Shown: positions 1 through 6,957, numbered from the stretch's first letter. The stretch: DNA of 9,410 nt from RGIG2161 sp964525525 (GCA_964525525.1 CAZGHD010000080.1:1-9410), one strand, 5' to 3'. Numbers and translations: made by a program. The notes: generated by a model from the sequence alone, not told the origin.

Positions 1-1164
1 TGCGGAGCCGATAACGCCCGCTACGTTGGGACCCATTGCGTGCATAAGCAGGAAGGTTGCGGGGTTTTCCTTCTGACCGACTATCTGGGATACGCGAGCC
101 GCCATAGGAACAGCGGAAACGCCTGCAGAGCCGATAAGAGGATTGATCTTGCCGCCGGTAACGAAGTACATTACCTTACCGAGAAGCAGACCACCGATGG
201 TGGAAAGAATAAACGCCGCAAGGCCGAGCGCGATTATTGCGAGAGTGGGAACGGAAATGAACGATTCTGCATTTGCGGTAGCGCCGACAGAGACACCGAG
301 ACAGATGGTAACGGCGTTCATAAGGCCGTTCTGCGCGGTTTTGGAAAGACGTTCGGTAACGCCGCAAACGTTGAACAGGTTACCGAGCATAAGCAGACCG
401 ACGAGGGGAGCCGCATCGGGAACGATAAGTGTTACGACAAGGGTAACTATTATCGGGAAAACTACTTTCTCAAGCTGAGATACGGGACGAAGGTTTTCCA
501 TAACTACCGAGCGCTCTTTCTTGGTGGTGAGCAGTTTCATAAACGGAGGCTGGATTATCGGGATAAGCGCCATATAACTGTATGCCGCTATCGCGATAGC
601 ACCGAGCAGGGTAGGTGCGAGTGTTTTTGTTACGAGTATCGCCGTAGGTCCGTCTGCACCGCCGATAATACCGATGGACGCAGCCGCCTCGGGTACGAAA
701 CCGATAAGGAGCGCACCGATAAACGCCGCGAAAACGCCAAGCTGAGCCGCCGCGCCGAGCAGAAGGCTCTTGGGATTTGCGATAAGGGGGGTAAAGTCGG
801 TCATCGCGCCAACACCAAGGAATATGATGGACGGATAGATACCGAGTTTAACACCGAGATAAAGCAGGTCAATGAGACCGCCATTTTTAACGACTTTTAT
901 AATGTCAAGCTGTTCTTCAAGGAACAGATCCATATGGAACATATTCGCGCCGGGAAGGTTGGTAAGAAGCATACCGAACGCGATCGGGATGAGCAGAAGT
1001 GGCTCAAATTTCTTTGCTATCGCAAGATAGAAAAGCACGCCGATTATCACGTACATTACAAGTGTTTTTGCCATAAGAGCCGGGTCTTCGCAAAATCTTG
1101 CAATGCCGGTCGTTCCGACAAAGTTTTTTATTGTTTCAATGATGCCTGAAAAGAAATCCGACAT
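1..1164 (-). CDS. oadB: Na+-translocating decarboxylase beta subunit (OadB/MmdB/GcdB family), 3' end cut by window edge
   Basis: Integral membrane subunit that decarboxylates carboxybiotin and couples this to Na+ export. The visible 388 codons begin MSDFFSGIIETIKNFVGT and end with the family's near-terminal GPNVAGVIGSA, so only about ten to fifteen residues lie beyond the window. Many hydrophobic segments are visible, including the family block GIYPSIIFLGVGAMTDF. The key residues described for Klebsiella OadB (D203, N373, G377, S382, R389) appear at a constant offset of 32: D171 in GGADGPTAI, then N341, G345, S350 and R357 in NPLIGSAGVSAVPMAARVSQ. The Na+ pathway therefore looks intact. The ATG at 1164 follows GAGAGG (1173-1178) with an 8-nt spacer. 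It is the last visible gene of the operon, 36 bp after the biotin carrier. The substrate is set by the carboxyltransferase, so MmdB or GcdB would be equally fair names. Confidence 0.95.
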   Translation of the reverse strand, partial: MSDFFSGIIETIKNFVGTTGIARFCEDPALMAKTLVMYVIIGVLFYLAIAKKFEPLLLIPIAFGMLLTNLPGANMFHMDLFLEEQLDIIKVVKNGGLIDLLYLGVKLGIYPSIIFLGVGAMTDFTPLIANPKSLLLGAAAQLGVFAAFIGALLIGFVPEAAASIGIIGGADGPTAILVTKTLAPTLLGAIAIAAYSYMALIPIIQPPFMKLLTTKKERSVVMENLRPVSQLEKVVFPIIVTLVVTLIVPDAAPLVGLLMLGNLFNVCGVTERLSKTAQNGLMNAVTICLGVSVGATANAESFISVPTLAIIALGLAAFILSTIGGLLLGKVMYFVTGGKINPLIGSAGVSAVPMAARVSQIVGQKENPATFLLMHAMGPNVAGVIGSA

Positions 1165-1200
1165 TTGTTGTACCTCTCAAAATTTATTTCTGTCGGGTGA

Positions 1201-1614
1201 TTAAGCAAGGGTAAGAAGAACGTCACCGGAGTTGACAGAAGCACCTTTCTGAGTGTTTACGGATGCAACGGTACCGTCGGAGGGAGCCATGATTTCGTTC
1301 TCCATCTTCATAGCCTCAAGTACGCAGAGAACGTCGCCCTTTGCGACAGCCTGACCTACGGTAACGTTTACGCTGAGGATGCTGCCGGGCATGGGAGCTG
1401 CGATAGTAACAGAACCAGCGGAGCCGGTAGGAGCAGCAGCGGGAGCGGGAGCGGCTGCGGGTGCAGCGGCAGGAGCAGGAGCTGCAGCAGGTGCGGGAGC
1501 AGGAGCAGCTGCAGGAGCCGGAGCAGCGGTAGCAACGGGAGCGGCAACGCCGCCTACTTCTTCAACCATAACTTCATATACCGTACCGTTAACGGTGATA
1601 TTATATTTTTTCAT
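1201..1614 (-). CDS. biotin carboxyl carrier protein of the decarboxylase complex
   Basis: A 137-residue biotin carrier that shuttles CO2 from the carboxyltransferase to the membrane beta subunit. Residues 1-23 (MKKYNITVNGTVYEVMVEEV) form a short N-terminal strand region typical of these subunits. An Ala/Pro linker covers about residues 24-62, and a biotinyl domain covers about 68-137. The biotinylation motif is EAMKM with target lysine K103, 34 residues before the C-terminus, the usual spacing. The start is the ATG at 1614: it has GGAG (1624-1627) nine bases upstream, whereas the possible TTG start at 1629 overlaps that ribosome site. It lies between the gamma and beta subunit genes, the normal order for MmdA/GcdA-type pumps with a separate carrier. 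Activity needs a biotin protein ligase encoded elsewhere. The family call is firm; the partner decarboxylase identity is inferred from context. Confidence 0.95.
   Translation of the reverse strand: MKKYNITVNGTVYEVMVEEVGGVAAPVATAAPAPAAAPAPAPAAAPAPAAAPAAAPAPAAAPTGSAGSVTIAAPMPGSILSVNVTVGQAVAKGDVLCVLEAMKMENEIMAPSDGTVASVNTQKGASVNSGDVLLTLA
1429..1545 (-). repeat. Ala/Pro-coding low-complexity linker in the biotin carrier gene
   Basis: This stretch encodes about 39 residues made almost only of Ala and Pro (runs such as APAPAAAPAPAPAAAP), the flexible swinging arm linker. The DNA is an imperfect GC-rich repeat of GCAGC/GGAGC-like units, so its length may vary between strains by slippage and it may be misassembled in draft genomes. 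Confidence 0.85.
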
Positions 1615-1672
1615 TTTGTTTTTCTCCAATCAATAGATTATTTTATGATCTTTAAAATTAATTACGTTTGGA

Positions 1673-2080
1673 TTATCTCTCGTTCCAGCGGGGAGAGCCT
1701 GCGCGGCGGAAGGAAACTACGCGGAATTCGTTTACCGATTTACCTTCTGATGCGGCGATAGCGGCGGCAAGAACAGCGATGAGCTGTTTGTCATCTGCCG
1801 CAGGAGTCTGAGGTACCGGCGCGGCTGTAGCTGCGGGAGCGGGTGCGGGAGCCTGCTTTTCCTCGGGCTTTGCTGACTTATCCTTTCTCATATCGTACAT
1901 GAATACGCGGAGCAGTACGAGTATGCCCCAGATGATGATAAGAACTGCAAATACCGTAGCAAGTCCGAGAATGATCATCTGAAGGGACAGAGTAAGTCTC
2001 TCGGACATCGACATGGGGTTGTTCATAACCGATTCCATATCGACGGTAGCAAGCATTCTCATTACGTTGATATTAGGCAT
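1673..2080 (-). CDS. oadG: OadG-family gamma subunit of Na+-pumping decarboxylase
   Basis: Small membrane-anchored subunit (135 residues) that in this family holds the carboxyltransferase and biotin carrier to the beta subunit. Order of parts: a short N-terminal extension (1-30), one hydrophobic helix at about 32-58 (MIILGLATVFAVLIIIWGIL), a basic patch MRKDK, an Ala/Pro linker at about 71-94, and a C-terminal block at about 96-135 with AVLAAAIAAS and FRVVSFRRAGSPRWNER, a pattern seen at the end of clostridial gamma subunits. The ATG at 2080 is preceded by a full AGGAGG (2090-2095) with a 9-nt spacer; internal Met codons at 23 and 25 would give the more usual short N-terminus but lack such a site. 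It begins 21 bp after the carboxyltransferase stop and ends 58 bp before the carrier gene. Confidence 0.9.
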   Translation of the reverse strand: MPNINVMRMLATVDMESVMNNPMSMSERLTLSLQMIILGLATVFAVLIIIWGILVLLRVFMYDMRKDKSAKPEEKQAPAPAPAATAAPVPQTPAADDKQLIAVLAAAIAASEGKSVNEFRVVSFRRAGSPRWNER

Positions 2081-2101
2081 TTCAGTTATCCTCCTGCAAA
2101 A

Positions 2102-3589
2102 TTAAAGAGGATAGTTTGAATGACGGCGGTAAAGCGGACTTTCGCTCTTTGAACCGAGCATTTCAAAAGCTGCACAGATGCGGGGCTTGAGCTCGTTTAC
2201 TGCGATAACGTCGTCTATCGCACCGCGTGCTGCTGCCTCGACGGGAGAAGCAACGGTAGCATCCCATTCAGCCTCAAGCTCAGTGCGAGCGGCCTTGGGA
2301 TCGTCAGAAGCCATGATGCGGTCCTTGAGTGCAAACTCAACGGCGGAAGCGGTGGGCATTACGCCGATCTTTGCAGAATCGAGCGCGAGAGCAACGTCAG
2401 CACCGAGGCTCTTTGAAGCCATGAGAGTGTAAGACGCACCGTAAGCCTGTCCGAGTACCACGGTAACCTTTGCGTTTTCAGAGGAAGCAACTGCAGACGC
2501 AAGCTTTGCAAGCTCTGCTGCGTAGGTTTTACCCTCGGATTCATAAGAAACGTCAAGACCTTCGCTGTCAACGAGGGTAAGGAGAGGAATGTTGAAGCTG
2601 TCGCACATGGAAATGAAGCGAGCGGCCTTCTTTGCGGCACCGGGAGTGAGCTTGCCGCCGTTTTCCTCGTGGTTGTTAGCTGCAACGCCGATAACGGCGC
2701 CGCCGAGACGTACAAGACCAACCGTCATCTCTTTTGCGTAGCCCGCGGAAAGCTCAAAGAAGATTCCGTCGTCAGAGAGAGCGGTAACGAGGTCTTTTGC
2801 ATTGCCGTTATATCCTGCGGCAACAGGCTGAGTGTTTTCAAGAGTTGCGCCGACGTAAACGGTACCTTCGGCATTGTTTGCGGGAAGGAGATTTACAAGT
2901 GCTTTTGCGTAACCGAGAGCGGTAGGCTCGTCATCGCAAACTACGCTAACGAGACCTTCAGCATCAGCAAAGTCAGCGTCAGACACTTCCTGACCTACAA
3001 TAAAGGGAGGATTTACGAAAAGGGAACCGTTCTTTTTAGAAATTATAACGGCGTCAAACATAGCCGCGATAGCAGCTGCGCTGCCGGAGCAAAGACCGGG
3101 AACGAGGGCTATCTGAGGAATGATGCCGGAAGCGCGTGATACGCACTTCATTATCTTGCCGTAACCGGCGAGAGCGGAAACGCCCTCCATTACGCAAGCT
3201 CCGGCACTGTCAAACATACCTACAACGGGCGCGCCGTTCTTGAGTGCGAGAGAGTAAAGATCGCAGATCTTTTTAGCGTGTGCGGCATCGAGCGCACCGC
3301 TCATACGGGAAAAGTCCTGTGCAAACGCGAACACGAGTCTGCCGGAAACCGCACCGTAACCGGTGATAACACCCTCGAAATCATCGGGGGTCTCGGTGTC
3401 GAACTCAGTTGCGCTGCGGCGAACGTATTTCTGAGTTTCAACAAAGCTTCCTTCATCAAAAAGAGAAAGAAGACGGACGCGGGCGGACAAACGCCCGGTC
3501 TTGGAGGCGTCCGCTTCGGCCTTGGTGTCAAGAGAAGCGAGAGCCTGACGCAGTTCTTCTGCGCTCTGGGGTTTTGTGATGTTATCCAT
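2102..3589 (-). CDS. divergent carboxyltransferase subunit (MmdA/GcdA/PccB-like) of Na+-pumping decarboxylase
   Basis: A 495-residue two-lobed carboxyltransferase of the crotonase fold, about the usual length for this family, expected to move CO2 from a carboxylated substrate to biotin. Family landmarks in order: GRLSARVRLLSLFDEGSFVE (from about residue 32), FAQDFSRMSGAL (about 89-100), DSAGACVMEG (about 127-136), first oxyanion region GLCSGSAAA (about 165-173), AARFISMCDSFNIPLLTLVD (from about 322), second oxyanion region GQAYGASYTLM (380-390), and a C-terminal SESPLYRRHSNYPL. Several normally glycine-rich signatures are altered: DSGGAR is DSAGAC, CAGGA is CSGSA, YGGAY is YGASY. The start is the ATG at 3589 after GGAG (3596-3599, 6-nt spacer); the TTG at 3601 overlaps that site. 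First gene of the operon. Methylmalonyl-CoA, glutaconyl-CoA or another acid could be the substrate; the sequence alone does not decide. Confidence 0.88.
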   Translation of the reverse strand: MDNITKPQSAEELRQALASLDTKAEADASKTGRLSARVRLLSLFDEGSFVETQKYVRRSATEFDTETPDDFEGVITGYGAVSGRLVFAFAQDFSRMSGALDAAHAKKICDLYSLALKNGAPVVGMFDSAGACVMEGVSALAGYGKIMKCVSRASGIIPQIALVPGLCSGSAAAIAAMFDAVIISKKNGSLFVNPPFIVGQEVSDADFADAEGLVSVVCDDEPTALGYAKALVNLLPANNAEGTVYVGATLENTQPVAAGYNGNAKDLVTALSDDGIFFELSAGYAKEMTVGLVRLGGAVIGVAANNHEENGGKLTPGAAKKAARFISMCDSFNIPLLTLVDSEGLDVSYESEGKTYAAELAKLASAVASSENAKVTVVLGQAYGASYTLMASKSLGADVALALDSAKIGVMPTASAVEFALKDRIMASDDPKAARTELEAEWDATVASPVEAAARGAIDDVIAVNELKPRICAAFEMLGSKSESPLYRRHSNYPL

Positions 3590-3605
3590 GAAACGCTCCA
3601 AATCT

Positions 3606-3646
3606 CGGCAGCTGTGATATATGGTATCCCGAATCTGCGGCTGCCG
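3606..3646 (-). other. inverted repeat in the leader of the decarboxylase operon
   Basis: A 7-bp perfect inverted repeat (CGGCAGC at 3606-3612 and GCTGCCG at 3640-3646) lies in the predicted leader of roughly 137 nt, ending 16 bp before the carboxyltransferase start. It has a 27-nt loop and no following T-run in the direction of transcription. It could fold as an RNA hairpin near the ribosome site or be chance; no known riboswitch class is recognised. Confidence 0.3.
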
Positions 3647-3732
3647 TCACAGAAGCGGATTTTAGAAACCGTGTCGGGGAAAGAGAACGGCTACTTTATT
3701 AAATGAATACCATTCTCCCCCATTATAAATAC

Positions 3733-3761
3733 ATTATACATTATTTTTTAGTAAAGTGCAA
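3733..3761 (-). promoter_or_regulatory. sigma-A promoter for the decarboxylase operon
   Basis: On the minus strand TTGCAC (3761-3756) is followed after 17 bp by a perfect TATAAT (3738-3733). Transcription should begin near 3726, giving a leader of about 137 nt. The -10 sits within three near-copies of CATTAT on the plus strand (3721, 3732, 3739), so a second TATAAT exists at 3727-3722, but no fitting -35 is seen for it. Confidence 0.75.
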
Positions 3762-3810
3762 GTAAAAATCCATAAAATAACAAAATAGTTCAAAAAAATA
3801 TCGATACGTA

Positions 3811-3839
3811 TTGAATTTCACGGAGTTGAGGGGTATAAT
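3811..3839 (+). promoter_or_regulatory. sigma-A promoter for the amidohydrolase/FAD-protein unit
   Basis: TTGAAT (3811-3816), 17-bp spacer, TATAAT (3834-3839). The expected transcript start is near 3846, leaving a leader of about 40 nt. Two overlapping 8-bp palindromes, TATCGATA (3799-3806) and ATACGTAT (3804-3811), touch the -35 box and could be a regulator site, though such short palindromes in AT-rich DNA are often chance. Nothing else is recognised in the 3590-3887 intergenic region. Confidence 0.75.
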
Positions 3840-3887
3840 AAACAAGACAGGACTTTACGTTTATTATGTATTATAATGAGGATAAAT

Positions 3888-4682
3888 ATGATTATAGATT
3901 TTCACACACACGCTTTTCCCGATCATTTGGCTGAGCGCGCGGTATCAAAGCTTGCTGCGATAGCTAAAATGGAGCCGTATACCGACGGCACAGTTGAAAG
4001 CCTGCGCGCACGTATGCGCGAGTACGGAGTTGACCGCTCGGTCGTCTGCAATATAGCGACCAACGCAAAACAGCAGACCAACGTAAACAATTTCGCAATA
4101 GAGCTTAATTCAGATCCCGATTTTATCTCCCTTGCTTCCTTCCATCCGGGAAGCGATAATATAGAGAGCGAGATCGAAAGGGTACGCGCGGCGGGAATAA
4201 AAGGACTTAAGCTCCACCCAGACTATATGGGGTATCTGATAGACGATCCTGCGTTCGAGCCCATCCTCGGAAAATGCGAAGAAATGGGAATGTTCGTAAT
4301 AATCCACGCAGGACACGACGTTATTTCTCCCGATCTCATCCACGCTACGCCGGAAAAGATAATCAAAGTGTCGGACAAGTTCCCGAAACTTAAATTCATA
4401 GCCGCGCATTTCGGATCAAATCTGCTCTGGGATGACGTAATGAGATATATTGTCGGTACCCGGGTTTATATCGACACGTCGCTTGCGTATCATTTCGGAC
4501 TGTCACCCGATCTTGCAAAGCGAATAATCGAAGAACACGACCCGGATAAAGTACTGTTCGGCAGTGATATTCCATGGGGCTCTCCCGAAAAGACTAAAGA
4601 ATATCTGCTATCTCTTGAATTGAGCGACGAAACGTACGAAAGAATATTCCACCTGAACGCTGAAAAACTGATCGGCGAGTGA
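3888..4682 (+). CDS. amidohydrolase family 2 metal-dependent hydrolase
   Basis: A 264-residue TIM-barrel hydrolase or decarboxylase of the amidohydrolase-2 superfamily, cytoplasmic, with no signal peptide. The metal-site pattern is complete: H6-T-H8 in DFHTHAFPD, K108 and H110 in GLKLHPDY, H140 in IIHAGHD, H174 in IAAHFGS, and D227 in LFGSDIPWG near the C-terminus. The ATG at 3888 is chosen because GAGG (3878-3881) lies 6 nt upstream; the ATG at 3876 overlaps that site. It is the first gene after the 3811-3839 promoter and is followed 24 bp later by an FAD-dependent oxidoreductase, so the two are probably co-transcribed. This family is broad (hydrolysis of amides, lactones or esters, and non-oxidative decarboxylation), and the reaction cannot be assigned from sequence. 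Confidence 0.92.
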   Translation: MIIDFHTHAFPDHLAERAVSKLAAIAKMEPYTDGTVESLRARMREYGVDRSVVCNIATNAKQQTNVNNFAIELNSDPDFISLASFHPGSDNIESEIERVRAAGIKGLKLHPDYMGYLIDDPAFEPILGKCEEMGMFVIIHAGHDVISPDLIHATPEKIIKVSDKFPKLKFIAAHFGSNLLWDDVMRYIVGTRVYIDTSLAYHFGLSPDLAKRIIEEHDPDKVLFGSDIPWGSPEKTKEYLLSLELSDETYERIFHLNAEKLIGE

Positions 4683-4706
4683 GAAATTTAAGAAAGGCGG
4701 AGAACC

Positions 4707-6080
4707 ATGAAAAAATATGATATTGTAATAATTGGCGGCGGTATCGGCGGCCTTATGGCGGCATATCGCCTGAAACGCAAAATGCCGAACGTAAAAATAG
4801 CGATAACCGAGAGGGGAAACGTTCTTGAAAAAAGAAACTGCCCCGCGGGAAAGAACAGTATCTGCGTACACTGCAAGCACTGTAGCATAACCAGCGGATA
4901 CGCAGGCGCGGGTGCGTTCTCTGACGGTAAATTTAATCTCGGTACGGCGTACGGCGGCACTCTCGGAGACGAACTCGGCGAGGACGTTGCCTGTCGTTAT
5001 ATAGACGAGGTCGACAAGATTCTTGACGAGTACTGTACCTCGGGAACGCCGAAGATATATAAATCAAATGAAAAACTCAAGCTCAAGTGCCTTCAGAACA
5101 ATCTCCGTCTGCTTGATATGAACGTAAAGCATCTCGGTACGGATAACAACTATCTGACTATGCTTAATCTCATAAAAGCGCTTGAAGAGGACGGCGTTGA
5201 GATGTTCGCGCTGTACGATTGCGCGTCTGTCACCCGAGAGGGCAGTGGATATAAGCTCGCTTATACAACCGGGGAAGAACTCTACGGCGAAAAGGTAATT
5301 ATCGCGACAGGACGCGGAGGAGCTAACTTCGTGGCGGATTTCTGCCGCTCAAACGGGGTTCATATGCACTCAAATCACGTTGACATCGGCGTGAGAGTTG
5401 AAATGAAAGATATAATATGGAAAGAATTTTCCGACGAGATATACGAGCCTAAGATTCTGTATAAGACGAAAACTTTTGAAGATAAGTGCCGTATGTTCTG
5501 CTTTAACAAAGGCGGACTCGTCTCAGCGGAAAACAATCACGGTATCATAACTGCAAACGGTCATTCCTACGCGGAAGCAGAGAAAAAGACCGAAAACTGT
5601 AACTTCGCGATACTCTCGAGCATCAGATTCACCGAGCCTTTCCACCAGCCGACCGAGTACGTTGAGAGTATTTCCCGACTTGCAAATATGATAGGAAAGG
5701 GAAACGTTCTCGTTCAGAGATTCGGCGACCTTATCAGAGGCAGACGCACAAACGATCACCGTCTCGGTCAGAATACGGTAATTCCCACACTTCGCGCTAC
5801 CGCAGGTGACATATCGCTCGTTTTGCCGCACAGAATTCTTACCAATATCATCGAGACGATCTACGCGCTTGACAGAGTAGCTCCCGGTACGGCAAACGAC
5901 GATACTCTGCTTTACGGATGCGAAAGTAAGTATTATTCCATACGCCCCGAATTTATGAATGAAAAATTCGAGCTGATCGACGGGGTTTATATAATCGGAG
6001 ACGGAAGCGGTATCTGCCGAGGACTGTCGCAGTCAGGTGCGATGGGTATATACGTTGCCGACTGTATTTCGGAAGAATAA
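4707..6080 (+). CDS. COG2509-type FAD-dependent oxidoreductase with four-cysteine cluster
   Basis: A 457-residue flavoprotein. The N-terminal Rossmann motif for FAD is G10-G-G-I-G-G15 after a hydrophobic strand (YDIVIIGGGIGG), with acidic E35 at the end of the second strand for the adenosine ribose. Directly after comes C45-P and C53-x2-C56-x2-C59, then GAGAFSDGKFNLG, which is the signature block of the uncharacterised FAD-dependent dehydrogenases of COG2509. Further family blocks are GRRTNDHRLGQNTVIPTL, GDISLVLPHRI and a C-terminal FAD-contact segment, IIGDGSGICRGLSQSGAMG. The ATG at 4707 follows GGCGGAG (4696-4702). It lies 24 bp after the amidohydrolase. The family's substrate is not established; the cysteines could bind a metal or an Fe-S cluster or act in redox chemistry. 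No clear terminator is visible downstream in 6081-6158. Confidence 0.92.
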   Translation: MKKYDIVIIGGGIGGLMAAYRLKRKMPNVKIAITERGNVLEKRNCPAGKNSICVHCKHCSITSGYAGAGAFSDGKFNLGTAYGGTLGDELGEDVACRYIDEVDKILDEYCTSGTPKIYKSNEKLKLKCLQNNLRLLDMNVKHLGTDNNYLTMLNLIKALEEDGVEMFALYDCASVTREGSGYKLAYTTGEELYGEKVIIATGRGGANFVADFCRSNGVHMHSNHVDIGVRVEMKDIIWKEFSDEIYEPKILYKTKTFEDKCRMFCFNKGGLVSAENNHGIITANGHSYAEAEKKTENCNFAILSSIRFTEPFHQPTEYVESISRLANMIGKGNVLVQRFGDLIRGRRTNDHRLGQNTVIPTLRATAGDISLVLPHRILTNIIETIYALDRVAPGTANDDTLLYGCESKYYSIRPEFMNEKFELIDGVYIIGDGSGICRGLSQSGAMGIYVADCISEE

Positions 6081-6146
6081 TTTTTGAACTAAACCTCAAA
6101 AAATGACGTTTGTGTGAGAAAAACGTGAAAACAATGTGTAAGTGAG

Positions 6147-6164
6147 TGTCAAAATTTGTTGACA
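6147..6164. promoter_or_regulatory. candidate operator overlapping the -35 box
   Basis: TGTCAA (6147-6152) and TTGACA (6159-6164) form an inverted repeat with a 6-bp centre, and the right half is exactly the -35 element. A dimeric repressor bound here would block RNA polymerase. Because TTGACA is itself the consensus -35, only the left half is independent evidence. Confidence 0.35.
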
Positions 6165-6187
6165 AGTTTGGCGCGGTGTGCTATAAT
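6159..6187 (+). promoter_or_regulatory. perfect-consensus sigma-A promoter for the phosphatase-xpt-BMP transporter operon
   Basis: TTGACA (6159-6164), 17-bp spacer, TATAAT (6182-6187): both hexamers and the spacing match the housekeeping consensus exactly. The transcript should start near 6194, about 56 nt before the first gene. No purine-riboswitch-like sequence is seen in this leader. Confidence 0.88.
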
Positions 6188-6249
6188 GAGTTTAATTGTA
6201 AAAAAGTAATCTCATTAGTTCAGCGCAGTTTGCATATCAGGAGAGAAAA

Positions 6250-6957
6250 ATGATTTTTTATTATATAAGACACGGAGATCCGATATACGCGCCCGATTCG
6301 CTTACCCCCCTTGGCGAAAGACAGGCGGAAGCAGTCGGTAAAAGACTTGCCGTACACGGAGTGGACAGAATATTTTCCTCTTCTTCAGAGCGCGCTATGT
6401 TGACGGCAAAGCCCTTGAGCGAGATCCTGGATATAAAAATAACCCCGCTTGATTTCGCGACAGAGCATCTTGCGTGGAATGAATTTACCGTTGAGAAAAG
6501 AGGGGGCAAACGTTTCCTTTTCGAGGATACCGAGTCAAAGGTGCTTTTTGCGGACGAGTCGGTGATCTCTCTCGGCCACAGATGGTACGAGCATCCCGCT
6601 TTTACCAAATTTAAAGCGGGAATCGACAGAATATACAATGAAAGCTTTGGGTTTTTCAAAGCACTTGGATATGAGCAGATAAGACATACCGGAAAGTATA
6701 AGGTAATCAAACCGAATAACGAAAAAATTGCGTTTTTCGCGCATCAGGGCTTTGGTATTGCCTTTATGAGCGTGCTTCTCGATATACCGTATCCGTTTAT
6801 TGCAAATCATTACGATATATGCCATACGGGAGTTACGGCGATTGAGTTCAGCGAAGAAGGCGGTTACGCTATCCCCAAGGTACTGTTCTGGTCTTCCGAT
6901 TCTCATTTGTATAAAGAAGGCTTGCCGACAAAGTACAATAATATGTTCTACATATAA
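6250..6957 (+). CDS. histidine phosphatase superfamily protein (phosphoglycerate-mutase-like)
   Basis: A 235-residue cytoplasmic enzyme of the histidine phosphatase fold. The catalytic motif is R7-H8-G9 (YYIRHGDPIY), H8 being the expected phosphorylated residue. The second conserved arginine is R48 in SSSSERAMLTA, and the second histidine is H165 in IAFFAHQGFG. The middle section (about residues 80-155) is longer than a minimal phosphatase and gives no recognised motif. The ATG at 6250 has AGGAG (6239-6243) with a 6-nt spacer. It is the first gene after the consensus promoter and lies 48 bp before xpt, so it may dephosphorylate a metabolite in nucleotide or sugar-phosphate salvage, but this is only a context inference. 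The family includes mutases, phosphatases and nucleotide-product phosphatases, so a specific name is not justified. Confidence 0.9.
   Translation: MIFYYIRHGDPIYAPDSLTPLGERQAEAVGKRLAVHGVDRIFSSSSERAMLTAKPLSEILDIKITPLDFATEHLAWNEFTVEKRGGKRFLFEDTESKVLFADESVISLGHRWYEHPAFTKFKAGIDRIYNESFGFFKALGYEQIRHTGKYKVIKPNNEKIAFFAHQGFGIAFMSVLLDIPYPFIANHYDICHTGVTAIEFSEEGGYAIPKVLFWSSDSHLYKEGLPTKYNNMFYI

Noticed and set aside
40..1149. Long plus-strand open frame opposite the beta subunit gene
   Set aside because: It lies in codon register opposite a clear OadB coding sequence, and its translation is rich in charged residues with no family resemblance. It exists because the real gene avoids TTA, CTA and TCA codons.
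1379..1636. Ala/Gly-rich plus-strand frame within the biotin carrier gene
   Set aside because: It is the complement of the Ala/Pro linker; GC-rich repeats stay open on both strands. The EAMKM biotin motif fixes the minus strand as coding.
2359..2721. Overlapping minus-strand frame inside the carboxyltransferase gene, considered as a sign of a frameshift
   Set aside because: The carboxyltransferase frame is continuous with family motifs before, through and after this region, so no frameshift is needed.
3876..3878. ATG at 3876 as amidohydrolase start, with the similar TTG starts at 1629 and 3601 for two minus-strand genes
   Set aside because: Each of these codons overlaps the Shine-Dalgarno sequence that serves the ATG 12 to 15 bases downstream, and family N-termini begin at the downstream ATG.
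6106..6134. Terminator after the FAD oxidoreductase gene from the ACGTTT...AAACGT inverted repeat
   Set aside because: The stem is only about six pairs, AT-rich, and is not followed by a T-run in the plus direction.
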